Source: Ferrovibrio terrae_B (GTDB lineage: Bacteria > Pseudomonadota > Alphaproteobacteria > Ferrovibrionales > Ferrovibrionaceae). Taken from it: DNA of 22,025 nt. The position numbers were made by a program, and so were the translations under genes. Position 1 is the first letter of the stretch; each line of letters begins with the position of its first letter. Shown here one piece after another: positions 5,959 through 12,869 of this stretch. The stretch is taken from contig NZ_CALRUC010000069.1 in NCBI RefSeq assembly GCF_943371255.1, positions 1 to 22,025 on the forward strand. Reading direction: 5' to 3'. The notes below the pieces were generated by a model. The model searched no databases, was not told the DNA's origin, and saw only the letters and a program-made list of their open reading frames with translations.

Positions 5959-6573
5959 TCAGCCGGCGATATTGAGCGCTAGGAACACCGCGCCGACCGC
6001 CGCCACGCCAGCACCGGCAAAGCGGTTGAACTGCGGCAGGCTGTTGATGACGGTGATCTTGCGCCAGGCCAGCACAACCGCCGCGGCAATCAGATACTGC
6101 GTCGCAGCCAGCCCGGCGAGATAGGCCACCAGCGGGGTGGCTTCGGCACCGAAGATCGACTCTGCCAGCGCATGGCCATGCAGCAGGCCGGCGACCGCAA
6201 GGATCGCGGCGAACAGGCCATCATTGATGGCGCGCGGGCTGAGCAGCAGGGCACCGAGCAGGATGACCGAGCCGGCGATCAGATATTCGCCGCCGGGGAT
6301 GGTGATGCTGCCCAGATGCAGCAGCGAACCGGCAAACGAACCGATCACGAAGGCAAGCGGCAGGAGCAGGCCGCGGGCGCGCGGTGCCGCCAGCAGGCCG
6401 GCTGCAAGGATGAAGATGAAATGATCGAAGCCGAGAATCGGATGGCCGAAACCCGACAGCAGACCCTCGCTCAGCGTCGCCGGCGTGGTGCCGCCCATCG
6501 GATGATGCGCCAGGGCCGGCGCGGCAAAGACCAGGGTGGCAAGGCTGACAGCGGCAGTAACAGAACGGAACAT
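5959..6573 (-). CDS. hupE: HupE/UreJ family cobalt (or nickel) transporter, 204 aa
   Basis: This is a membrane metal permease. A signal peptide ends at ALA (residue 22), leaving a mature N-terminus HHPMGG. The family motif HPILGFDH is at 44-51 and a second histidine motif HGHALAE starts at 132. About six hydrophobic membrane segments follow the signal peptide. HupE/UreJ proteins carry Ni2+ or Co2+. Here a complete cobalamin riboswitch precedes the gene, which points to cobalt: B12-riboswitch-controlled HupE proteins in alphaproteobacteria have been assigned as cobalt transporters in comparative genomics. The start at 6573 follows GGGAGGTGCATC. The gene is monocistronic, with a promoter at 6891-6919 and a terminator at 5900-5931. 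Confidence 0.9.
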   Translation of the reverse strand: MFRSVTAAVSLATLVFAAPALAHHPMGGTTPATLSEGLLSGFGHPILGFDHFIFILAAGLLAAPRARGLLLPLAFVIGSFAGSLLHLGSITIPGGEYLIAGSVILLGALLLSPRAINDGLFAAILAVAGLLHGHALAESIFGAEATPLVAYLAGLAATQYLIAAAVVLAWRKITVINSLPQFNRFAGAGVAAVGAVFLALNIAG

Positions 6574-6638
6574 GATGCACCTCCCGTGCAAACATTTCGA
6601 CGATGACGCACCGGCCGTTGCATCATCCCCCGATGCAG
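6571..6638 (-). promoter_or_regulatory. Expression platform of the hupE cobalamin riboswitch
   Basis: On the minus strand GATGATGCA (6619-6627) can pair with TGCATCAT at the hupE start codon (6572-6579), hiding the start and the adjacent GGGAGG. The same GATGCA can instead pair with TGCATC at 6633-6638 just upstream, freeing the start. These mutually exclusive pairings suggest translational control by B12. Which state is ligand-bound is not visible from sequence alone. Confidence 0.55.
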
Positions 6639-6653
6639 GGCGGTCCGCCGGAA

Positions 6654-6846
6654 CAGCGATGGCAGGTCTCCGGGCTTGCGGGTCGCTGTCGCTGCACCGC
6701 CTTCCCGGACCGCCCATCATCATGATGGGCAACCCAGTGGCACTCTGGCACAGGACTCACCGCTTACCGTAGCGGGGGCTGCCGCGGCCTGAGGACGTCA
6801 CCCTGACGAGGGTTAAGTCCCGCACCGCGTTCCCTTTTCACCGCTG
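6654..6846 (-). promoter_or_regulatory. Cobalamin (adenosylcobalamin-type) riboswitch
   Basis: The minus strand carries the hallmark words in order: GGGAACGCGGTGCGGGAC (about 6817-6834), GCCCCCGCTACGG (6767-6779), GCCACTGG (6734-6741) and the B12 box GGAGACCTGCC (6661-6671). An 8-bp P1 stem closes it, with CAGCGGTG (6839-6846) pairing with CATCGCTG (6654-6661), including one G-U. The 193-base length is typical. It lies in the hupE leader and should repress cobalt uptake when coenzyme B12 is plentiful. Confidence 0.93.
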
Positions 6847-6890
6847 CATCGATCATTTTGGCGAATCGCCGCAGCGGACCATCGCCGGCG

Positions 6891-6919
6891 ACCTTAAGTG
6901 CCTGGGGGGATGGCGTCAA
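6891..6919 (-). promoter_or_regulatory. Sigma-70-type promoter of hupE
   Basis: On the minus strand TTGACG (6914-6919) and TAAGGT (6891-6896) are separated by 17 bases. The transcript would start near 6884, about 38 bases before the P1 stem of the cobalamin riboswitch. Confidence 0.65.
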
Positions 6920-6958
6920 ATAGACCCCCCGCGCCCCATCCTGCGGCAAACCGCGCCC

Positions 6959-6987
6959 TTGCCCAAAGCGGCACGCAGCGGTAAGCC
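6959..6987 (+). promoter_or_regulatory. Candidate promoter of the metal-acquisition cluster
   Basis: TTGCCC (6959-6964) and TAAGCC (6982-6987) are separated by 17 bases. The predicted start point falls at or within a few bases of the ATG at 6996, which has no Shine-Dalgarno sequence. The first gene may thus be translated from a leaderless mRNA. The -10 box is a weak match. Confidence 0.4.
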
Positions 6988-6995
6988 TGTGCGCC

Positions 6996-7436
6996 ATGCG
7001 CAGCCTTGCCGCCATAGCCCGCCTTCCCCGCCCCGTTCCAAGACACGGTCTTGCGCGGCTGGCGGCGCTGGCGGCGCTTTGCGCCCTGCTGTTCCATGGC
7101 CTGCTGCCTCTGACCCATCAGCTTGCCCGACAGATTCAGGCTGCCCAGGGCATCGAGCAGGTCGTGCTCTGCTCCGCGCTCGGGTTCCGCACCGTGGCCC
7201 TGAAAGACGGGGCCCCGGTCGATACCGATCCGGCCAAAAGCGAAAAAAGCAGCCGCATCTGTCCGGTCTGCTTCGCCACTGCCGGCCTGAACCATGCCAT
7301 CCTGCCCATGGGCATCGTGCTGGCACTGCCCAGCCTGGCCATTACGGTGCTGTATGGCGCCGCGCCGTCCAGCACGGCGGCATCGGCCACCGCTCTGCCG
7401 CCCCAGGCGCGCGCACCCCCGGTTTTCGTTTCCTGA
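6996..7436 (+). CDS. DUF2946 family protein, 146 aa
   Basis: The protein has an N-terminal hydrophobic segment (about 18-38), a single Cys59 in VVLCSALG, a CPVC motif at 89-92 (SSRICPVCFATAG) and a second hydrophobic segment at about 101-121. This arrangement fits DUF2946, a membrane-associated family often found beside copper chaperones and TonB-dependent receptors. A role in periplasmic metal handling through the cysteines is inferred, not demonstrated. It is the first gene of a four-gene plus-strand cluster and lies 47 bases before the chaperone gene. No ribosome binding site precedes the ATG. Confidence 0.75.
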   Translation: MRSLAAIARLPRPVPRHGLARLAALAALCALLFHGLLPLTHQLARQIQAAQGIEQVVLCSALGFRTVALKDGAPVDTDPAKSEKSSRICPVCFATAGLNHAILPMGIVLALPSLAITVLYGAAPSSTAASATALPPQARAPPVFVS

Positions 7437-7483
7437 ACTAAGCCACCGCTTCGTCTGTTTTCAGGATTCCGGGAGTTTTCCCA

Positions 7484-8413
7484 ATGTCGATCACCAAATT
7501 TGCGGGCGCCGCGGCGCTCGCCACCCTGCTTTCATCCCCTGTCCACGCCCATATCGTTGCCGATCCGGCCGTGGCGCAGCCCGGCAGCTATTTCCGCACG
7601 GTACTGCGTGTCGGCCATGGCTGCGGCGCCGGCAAGCCGACCACGGCGATCCGCGTGACCATCCCCGAAGGCGTCGCCAATGCCAGCGCCCAGCCCAAGC
7701 CGGGCTGGGAGATCATGGTGGAGACCACCAAACTGGCCCAACCGGTCGATGCCGGCCATGGCCGCAAGACCGATACGGTGGTCAGCGCGATCAGCTGGCG
7801 CGGCGGCAGCCTGCCGAACGAGCAGTTCGATGAATTCGGCCTGGTGCTGAAGCTGCCCGATGCGCCGGGCCAGCAGTTCTGGCTGCCGGTGGTGCAGACC
7901 TGCGCCGGCGGCGAAACCCGCTGGGACCAGATTCCGGCGGCCGGCCAGAGGGCCGAGCGGCCGGCGGCACTGATCCGCATTGCCGGCGATGCCATGCCAA
8001 TGGCGAAGGCCGGCGACATCCAGGTGCTGCAGCCATTTGCCCGCGCCACGCCGGCGAAAGTGGGTGGCGTGTTCCTGACCCTGAAGAATGCCGGCGGCAC
8101 GGCCGACAAGCTGCTGAAGGCAGCCTCGCCGGTGGCCGAGACGGTCGAGCTGCATACGCATATCAAGGATGGCGATGCCATGCGCATGCGCGCCGTGGAA
8201 AACATCCCGGTGCCGGCCCATGGCCAGACCGCGCTGGAGCCCGGTGGCTATCACGTGATGCTGATCGGCCTGAAGCAGGCGCTGAAGGAAGGCACCAGCT
8301 TTCCGCTCACGCTGACCTTCGAGAAGGCCGGCACGGTGACGCTCAACGTGCCAGTGCAGAAAGCCGGATCGTCGGGCATGCCGGCCGCCGGCGGTCACGA
8401 GCACAAGCACTAA
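7484..8413 (+). CDS. YcnI (DUF1775) - PCuAC fusion, periplasmic copper chaperone, 309 aa
   Basis: Residues 1-22 are a signal peptide ending VHA, so the mature protein would start with His23, as in YcnI proteins that bind Cu(II) through an N-terminal histidine. Residues 23-165 are the DUF1775/YcnI domain (VGHGCGAGKPTTAIRVTIPEG, EFGLVLKLPD). Residues 178-290 are a PCuAC (DUF461) domain with an exact H-X10-M-X21-H-X-M copper site: His224, Met235, His257, Met259. The C-terminus is His-rich (GGHEHKH). PCuAC proteins deliver Cu(I) to cytochrome oxidase or take part in copper uptake. GGGAG lies 8 bases before the start. The neighbours are DUF2946, a TonB-dependent receptor and TonB. Confidence 0.9.
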   Translation: MSITKFAGAAALATLLSSPVHAHIVADPAVAQPGSYFRTVLRVGHGCGAGKPTTAIRVTIPEGVANASAQPKPGWEIMVETTKLAQPVDAGHGRKTDTVVSAISWRGGSLPNEQFDEFGLVLKLPDAPGQQFWLPVVQTCAGGETRWDQIPAAGQRAERPAALIRIAGDAMPMAKAGDIQVLQPFARATPAKVGGVFLTLKNAGGTADKLLKAASPVAETVELHTHIKDGDAMRMRAVENIPVPAHGQTALEPGGYHVMLIGLKQALKEGTSFPLTLTFEKAGTVTLNVPVQKAGSSGMPAAGGHEHKH

Positions 8414-8512
8414 GCCAGATCCATCCTTTTCGGGTTCGACGCCACGATTCTGCGCGGCTGCGGCCGCCGCATGTCTGCGCGTCGCTTCCCGATCTTGTCA
8501 GCGAGAAAATCC

Positions 8513-10627
8513 ATGAACCGCAATCCAGCCACCTATTTCGTCACCCGCAGCGCCGCCGAGCGGTTGCTGCCCCGCATGGCCCTCGCCCTGCTGGGCGCCA
8601 CCGCCGCGATCGCGCTGCTGGCCCCCGATGCCCGCAGCCAGACCATGACCCAACCAATCACCGTCACCGCAAAGCCGGAAGACGAGGCGATCACCGTACC
8701 CACGGCCGAGGAGGCCAAACGACGCATTGAGAAAACCGCCGGCGGCGTCGATATCGTCACCAGCGCGGAAATCCGCGATGGCCATGCCAACACCGTGCGC
8801 GATGTCCTGGATTACGTGCCCGGCGTATTCGCGCAGTCGAAATACGGCCAGGAGGATTCACGGCTTTCCATCCGCGGCTCCGGCCTGTCGCGCAACAACC
8901 ATCTGCGCGGTACCCGCATCCTGCGGGACGGCATTCCGATCACCGATGCCGATGGCGGCGGCGACACCATGGAGATCGATCCGCTCGCCGTGGACTATAC
9001 CGAGATCTACAAGGGCGCCAATGCGATGCAGTATGGCGCCTCGCTGCTGGGCGGCGCCGTGAACTTCGTCAGCCCGACCGGCCGCAGCCAGCCGGGCTAT
9101 ATGGTGCGGCAGGAATTCGGCAGCTTCGAGTCGATGCGCAGCCAGTTCGGCGTCGGCATGGCGCTGGGCCAGTATGATTACTACGTGACCCCGACCTACA
9201 GCCATTCCGAGGGCTTCCGCGACCACTCTGATCAGGATTACAAGCGGCTGAACGGCAATCTCGGCTATCGCTTTGGCGATGGCGCTGAAACCCGGTTCTT
9301 CCTGTCGGCCGCCGATATCAACCAGAAGATTCCCAGCAGCCTGACACGCGCCCAGGCGCTGGCCAATCCGAAGCAGGCCGCGTCCGCCAACTTCCAGGGC
9401 AACACCAAGCGCAATATCGACAGCCTGCGTGGCGCCAACAAGACCAGCTTCCTGACCGACAGCGGCGAGGTGACGGTCGGTGCCTTCGCCGCCCGCAAGG
9501 ATCTGTTCCATCCGCTGTTCGGCGGCTTCAACCGGGTGATCGACAATTATGAACTGAACGGCGGCGGTTTCGCGCGCTGGACCGACGAACAGCAGATCGC
9601 CGGCCATCGCAACGAAACCACGCTGGGCATCAATTACTTTGGCGGCCGCATGGAAGCCAAGCAGTTCAACAATGTCGGCGGATCACGGGGTGCCCTGCTG
9701 TCGGATTCCGACCAGATTTCGCGCACCACCGAAATCTACGGCGAGAATGCCTTCTATGTCGTGCCGACCGTGGCGTTGATCGCCGGTCTGCAGGGCACCT
9801 TTGCCTATCGCGAATACAAGGACGAGTTCCGCGGCGACGGCAACCAGTCGTTCAAACGCAACTACGACAGCATCAACCCCAAGATCGGCGCGCGCTGGGA
9901 TTACGCACCGCAGCAGCAGCTGTTCACCAACTTCAGCTGGTCGAACGAGCCGCCGCCGTTTTCCGAACTCGGCACCACGGGCGTGCAGAATAACCTGAGG
10001 GCGCAGGAATCGAAGACACTGGAAATCGGCACCCGCGGCAAGGCCGGTGATTTCGCCTGGGATGCGGCCCTCTATCGCGCCTGGCTGCAGAACGAATTGC
10101 AGTTCCAGACCGTCGGCAATACCACCAGCGTTTTCAATGCCGATGAAACCATTCACCAGGGCATCGAGCTGGGCAGCGAATGGATCGCGCTGCGCGACGT
10201 GGTTTCAAAAGACGACAAGACATCGATCCGGGTCGCCTATACCTATAGCGATTTCCATTTCGATGGCGACCGCGTCTATCGCAACAACGACGTTCCCGGC
10301 GCACCCCGGCATTTCCTGCGCAGCGAGCTGCGTTACAGCCATGCCAGCGGCTGGTATGGCGGCCCGAATGTGGAATGGGTGCCGCAGGGCTACTTCGTCG
10401 ACAACAACAACACCGCCGCGCTGAAGACCGAGCCCTATGCCCTGCTCGGCGCCAAGGCCGGCTACGACTTCGGCAACGGCCTGAAGCTGTTCGTCGACGG
10501 CCGCAACCTGCTGGACAAGACCTACATCTCCAATGTCGGGGTCGCGGCCACCGCGACCGCCACTTCAACTCTTTATAACCCGGGCGATGGCCGGGCCGTG
10601 TATGTCGGCGCCGAGTACCGTTGGTAA
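8513..10627 (+). CDS. TonB-dependent outer-membrane receptor (FecA-like), probable metal/copper uptake, 704 aa
   Basis: The protein has a signal peptide ending near DARSQ, a TonB-box-like stretch (PITVTAK), a plug domain with the IRGSGLSRNNHLRG and GANAMQYGASLLGGAVNF motifs, and a 22-strand-type beta barrel ending in Trp (GAEYRW). The plug wording resembles the FecA-like class. Substrate specificity cannot be read directly. Position between a copper chaperone and a tonB gene suggests copper or a copper complex, as with OprC/NosA; a ferric chelate is the main alternative. I prefer the ATG at 8513, which gives a normal signal peptide, over the in-frame ATG at 8471. Neither has a strong ribosome binding site. 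Confidence 0.9.
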   Translation: MNRNPATYFVTRSAAERLLPRMALALLGATAAIALLAPDARSQTMTQPITVTAKPEDEAITVPTAEEAKRRIEKTAGGVDIVTSAEIRDGHANTVRDVLDYVPGVFAQSKYGQEDSRLSIRGSGLSRNNHLRGTRILRDGIPITDADGGGDTMEIDPLAVDYTEIYKGANAMQYGASLLGGAVNFVSPTGRSQPGYMVRQEFGSFESMRSQFGVGMALGQYDYYVTPTYSHSEGFRDHSDQDYKRLNGNLGYRFGDGAETRFFLSAADINQKIPSSLTRAQALANPKQAASANFQGNTKRNIDSLRGANKTSFLTDSGEVTVGAFAARKDLFHPLFGGFNRVIDNYELNGGGFARWTDEQQIAGHRNETTLGINYFGGRMEAKQFNNVGGSRGALLSDSDQISRTTEIYGENAFYVVPTVALIAGLQGTFAYREYKDEFRGDGNQSFKRNYDSINPKIGARWDYAPQQQLFTNFSWSNEPPPFSELGTTGVQNNLRAQESKTLEIGTRGKAGDFAWDAALYRAWLQNELQFQTVGNTTSVFNADETIHQGIELGSEWIALRDVVSKDDKTSIRVAYTYSDFHFDGDRVYRNNDVPGAPRHFLRSELRYSHASGWYGGPNVEWVPQGYFVDNNNTAALKTEPYALLGAKAGYDFGNGLKLFVDGRNLLDKTYISNVGVAATATATSTLYNPGDGRAVYVGAEYRW

Positions 10628-11373
10628 CGCTCGACGATAGACTGCCGACAGCCCCGGGGCGGGACATACCGCTCCGGGGCCTGCTGCCGGCCATTGCCGT
10701 TCATGCGGCGGTGGCCTTCGGCCTGATCGGCGCGATCGCGCCGGTGCTGCGCGATCCGGATCCGATCGTCTTTGAAATTCTCCTCGACCTGCCCGGCCCG
10801 ACAGCCAGTGCACCGCCGACCCCGGCCGCCGCCGCGCCGCCAGAGCCTGAGCCGGAACCCGAAGCTGAGCCTGAGCCGCAGCTGGTGATGCCTGCGCCGC
10901 CGCCGCCCAGGATCGAGCCCAAACCCCGCCCGCCGGTTCGCCCTCGCACTGTTCCTGCCGCCAGTCCCGCGATCACGACACCCGGGGAAACGGTTGCCGA
11001 CACTCCGGCCCCGGCCGTGGCCGCTGCACCGGCTGCGGCGGCGCCGGCGGCAACATTGCCAGCCGCGCCTGTGCAGACACCGGCCTATGCACCGATCCTG
11101 CTCGACTGGCTGGCGCGTCACCGCGACTATCCGCGCGCGGCCCGCCTGCGCCGCCAGGAGGGCGCGCCGCATATCGCGCTGACGCTGGACCGGTCCGGCC
11201 GATTGCTCGATCTCCGGCTCGTCCAGCCCAGCGGCCACAGCGCGCTCGACGATGCCGCGCTCGGCATGGCACAGCGGGCAGCCCCCTTCCCGCCGCCGCA
11301 ACTGCCGCAGGGCAGCGACAGGGTCACCTTCATCGTCCCGATCCGCTTCAACCTCGAACGTCCGGCGCAATAG
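10621..11373 (+). CDS. tonB: Energy transducer TonB, 250 aa
   Basis: TonB spans the periplasm and transmits inner-membrane proton-motive force to outer-membrane receptors. An N-terminal membrane anchor (about 21-43) is followed by a Pro/Ala-rich periplasmic span with an EPEPEPEAEPEP run. The C-terminal TonB domain (about 158-246) contains HRDYPRAARLRRQEGAPHIALTL, GRLLDLRLVQPSGHSALDDAAL and VTFIVPIRFNLE. The only upstream start in frame is TTG at 10621, so the gene overlaps the receptor stop by 7 bases and is probably translationally coupled to it. It likely serves that receptor. No exbB/exbD lie next to it, so these must be supplied elsewhere. Confidence 0.92.
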   Translation: MVTLDDRLPTAPGRDIPLRGLLPAIAVHAAVAFGLIGAIAPVLRDPDPIVFEILLDLPGPTASAPPTPAAAAPPEPEPEPEAEPEPQLVMPAPPPPRIEPKPRPPVRPRTVPAASPAITTPGETVADTPAPAVAAAPAAAAPAATLPAAPVQTPAYAPILLDWLARHRDYPRAARLRRQEGAPHIALTLDRSGRLLDLRLVQPSGHSALDDAALGMAQRAAPFPPPQLPQGSDRVTFIVPIRFNLERPAQ

Positions 11374-11376
11374 GGC

Positions 11377-11405
11377 TGGACCGGCGCCGGACGAGGCAGA
11401 ATACT
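11377..11405 (+). promoter_or_regulatory. Candidate promoter giving a leaderless AraC transcript
   Basis: TGGACC (11377-11382) and AATACT (11400-11405) are separated by 17 bases. The ATG of the regulator begins only 7 bases after the -10 box, where transcription would be expected to start. No Shine-Dalgarno sequence is present in that space. The element lies wholly in the short gap after tonB. Confidence 0.45.
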
Positions 11406-11411
11406 GGCGCA

Positions 11412-12275
11412 ATGAAACTGCTGCGCCATCACTCCGATCTTGGCTGCTGGGAAATGGCATTGGCGCCGCCGGCGCCGTCCCTGCGCGGCCTGGTCGACAC
11501 TTACAGTGGCTACGACGAGCGCAACACCCGCTTCACCCGCCGGCATGAGCTGCCCGGTATCCAGGCCGTGCTGATCGTCAATCTGGGTGCGCCGATCACC
11601 ATCATCGACACCGACGGTCATGTCGTTGCGGTCGCCAGTGGCGCCGGTTTCGCCGCCGGCCTGAGCGATGCCTATGCCATCTCGGACTCGACCGGCAGCC
11701 AGCGCGGCTTCCAGGTGATGTTCACGCCGCAGGGCGCGCGGCGTTTTTTCGGTCTGCCCATGCGCGCGCTGACCAACCGGGCCTTCGATCTGGCCGATCT
11801 GCTTGGGCAGGCCGCGGCGCGACAGCTGATTGAAGGCTTGCAGACGGTCAACAGCTGGGAAGCCGGATTTCGCCTGCTCGATGCCATGCTGCTGCGGCGC
11901 ATGACGGTCGCACCCGACTTTGATCTGGCAGCCGCCCGCGAGACATCCTGGGCGCTGCGGCAGCTGCAGCAGAGCCATGGCCGGATGACGGTGGCGTCAC
12001 TGGCCGCCGAACTCGGCTGCAGCCGCAAGCTGCTGGCCACGCGCTTCCATGAGCATGTCGGCCTGACACCAAAATCGGTGGCGCGCATCCTGCGCTTCCG
12101 CCATGCGCTCGACCTGATCGACGCTGTCCCGGCCAATTGGAGCGCGATTGCCCAGGATGCCGGCTATTTCGACCAGGCGCATTTCGCCAACGATTTCCGC
12201 CGGCTGACCGGCCGCACGCCGGGCGATTACCTGGCCGACCGCCTGCCCGATCAATATGGCCTGCCGGTCGACTGA
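11412..12275 (+). CDS. AraC-family transcriptional regulator, 287 aa
   Basis: The N-terminal 150 residues form a sensor domain of the short AraC type (LRGLVDTYSGYDERNTRFTRRHELPG, then AVLIVNLGAPITI). The C-terminal domain (about 190-280) has the paired helix-turn-helix, with MTVASLAAELGCSRKLLATRFHEHVGLTPKSVARILRF and WSAIAQDAGYFDQAHFANDFRRLTGRTPGDYL. It is followed 81 bases later by a VOC-fold gene on the same strand, a common genomic pairing in which the regulator controls the neighbour. It starts 38 bases after tonB but appears to have its own promoter, so a role in metal control is not implied. Confidence 0.9.
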   Translation: MKLLRHHSDLGCWEMALAPPAPSLRGLVDTYSGYDERNTRFTRRHELPGIQAVLIVNLGAPITIIDTDGHVVAVASGAGFAAGLSDAYAISDSTGSQRGFQVMFTPQGARRFFGLPMRALTNRAFDLADLLGQAAARQLIEGLQTVNSWEAGFRLLDAMLLRRMTVAPDFDLAAARETSWALRQLQQSHGRMTVASLAAELGCSRKLLATRFHEHVGLTPKSVARILRFRHALDLIDAVPANWSAIAQDAGYFDQAHFANDFRRLTGRTPGDYLADRLPDQYGLPVD

Positions 12276-12356
12276 CCCGGCGACATCAGGTTACATTTTT
12301 CCAATACGGTGCGCCGGGGGCTGCCTATCCTCGCCGCATCAGTATTGGAGACACCC

Positions 12357-12764
12357 ATGACACCCAGCATCTATCCCTTCCTGCAGTATCGCGACGCGCC
12401 GGCCGCACTCGCCTGGCTGGAACAAGCCTTCGGGTTCAAAACCGTGATGTCGCATGCGGACGGCAAGGGCGGCATTGCCCATGCAGAACTGCAGCTCGGC
12501 CAGGGCATGGTGATGCTGGGCAGCCGGCAGCCGGATGGGCCCTTCGCCCTGTCGACGCCGCAGGAAGCCGGCTGCACCACGCAGGGCGTTTATATTGTGG
12601 TGAAGGACATCGACGCCCTGTTCGCACGCGCCAAGGCCGCCGGCGCCCGCATCGTCATGGAGATTCGCGATACCGATTACGGCTCGCGCGATTTCTCCGC
12701 CCGCGACCCTGAAGGTCATCTGTGGAGCTTTGGCACCTACGCGCCGGCATTCACCGCGGATTAA
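12357..12764 (+). CDS. VOC-superfamily (glyoxalase/bleomycin-resistance-like) protein, 135 aa
   Basis: This is a single-domain vicinal-oxygen-chelate fold protein. The first module reads IYPFLQYRDAPAALAWLEQAFGFKTVMSH, and the end reads GSRDFSARDPEGHLWSFGTY, both typical of PhnB/glyoxalase-like members. His and Glu positions seen in metal-binding VOC proteins are only partly recognisable, so enzymatic activity is uncertain. The ATG at 12357 follows GGAGACACCC, which decides against an in-frame start at 12309. The ribosome binding site lies beside GTATTGG (12342-12348), which is the reverse complement of CCAATAC at 12301-12307. Confidence 0.85.
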   Translation: MTPSIYPFLQYRDAPAALAWLEQAFGFKTVMSHADGKGGIAHAELQLGQGMVMLGSRQPDGPFALSTPQEAGCTTQGVYIVVKDIDALFARAKAAGARIVMEIRDTDYGSRDFSARDPEGHLWSFGTYAPAFTAD

Positions 12765-12869
12765 ACATTTTTCATCCGGCCGATTTTCAGCTGTCAGGCC
12801 AAGACTTCGCCACAGTTCCCGGGCTAGGGTCGCGCCATTCAGTCTCGCCCTCCGCCCGGGAATACCCTC

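Noticed and set aside
10800..10900. Tandem GAGCC(T/G)-like repeats
   Set aside because: They encode the Glu-Pro-rich spacer normal for TonB and are not a separate repeat element.
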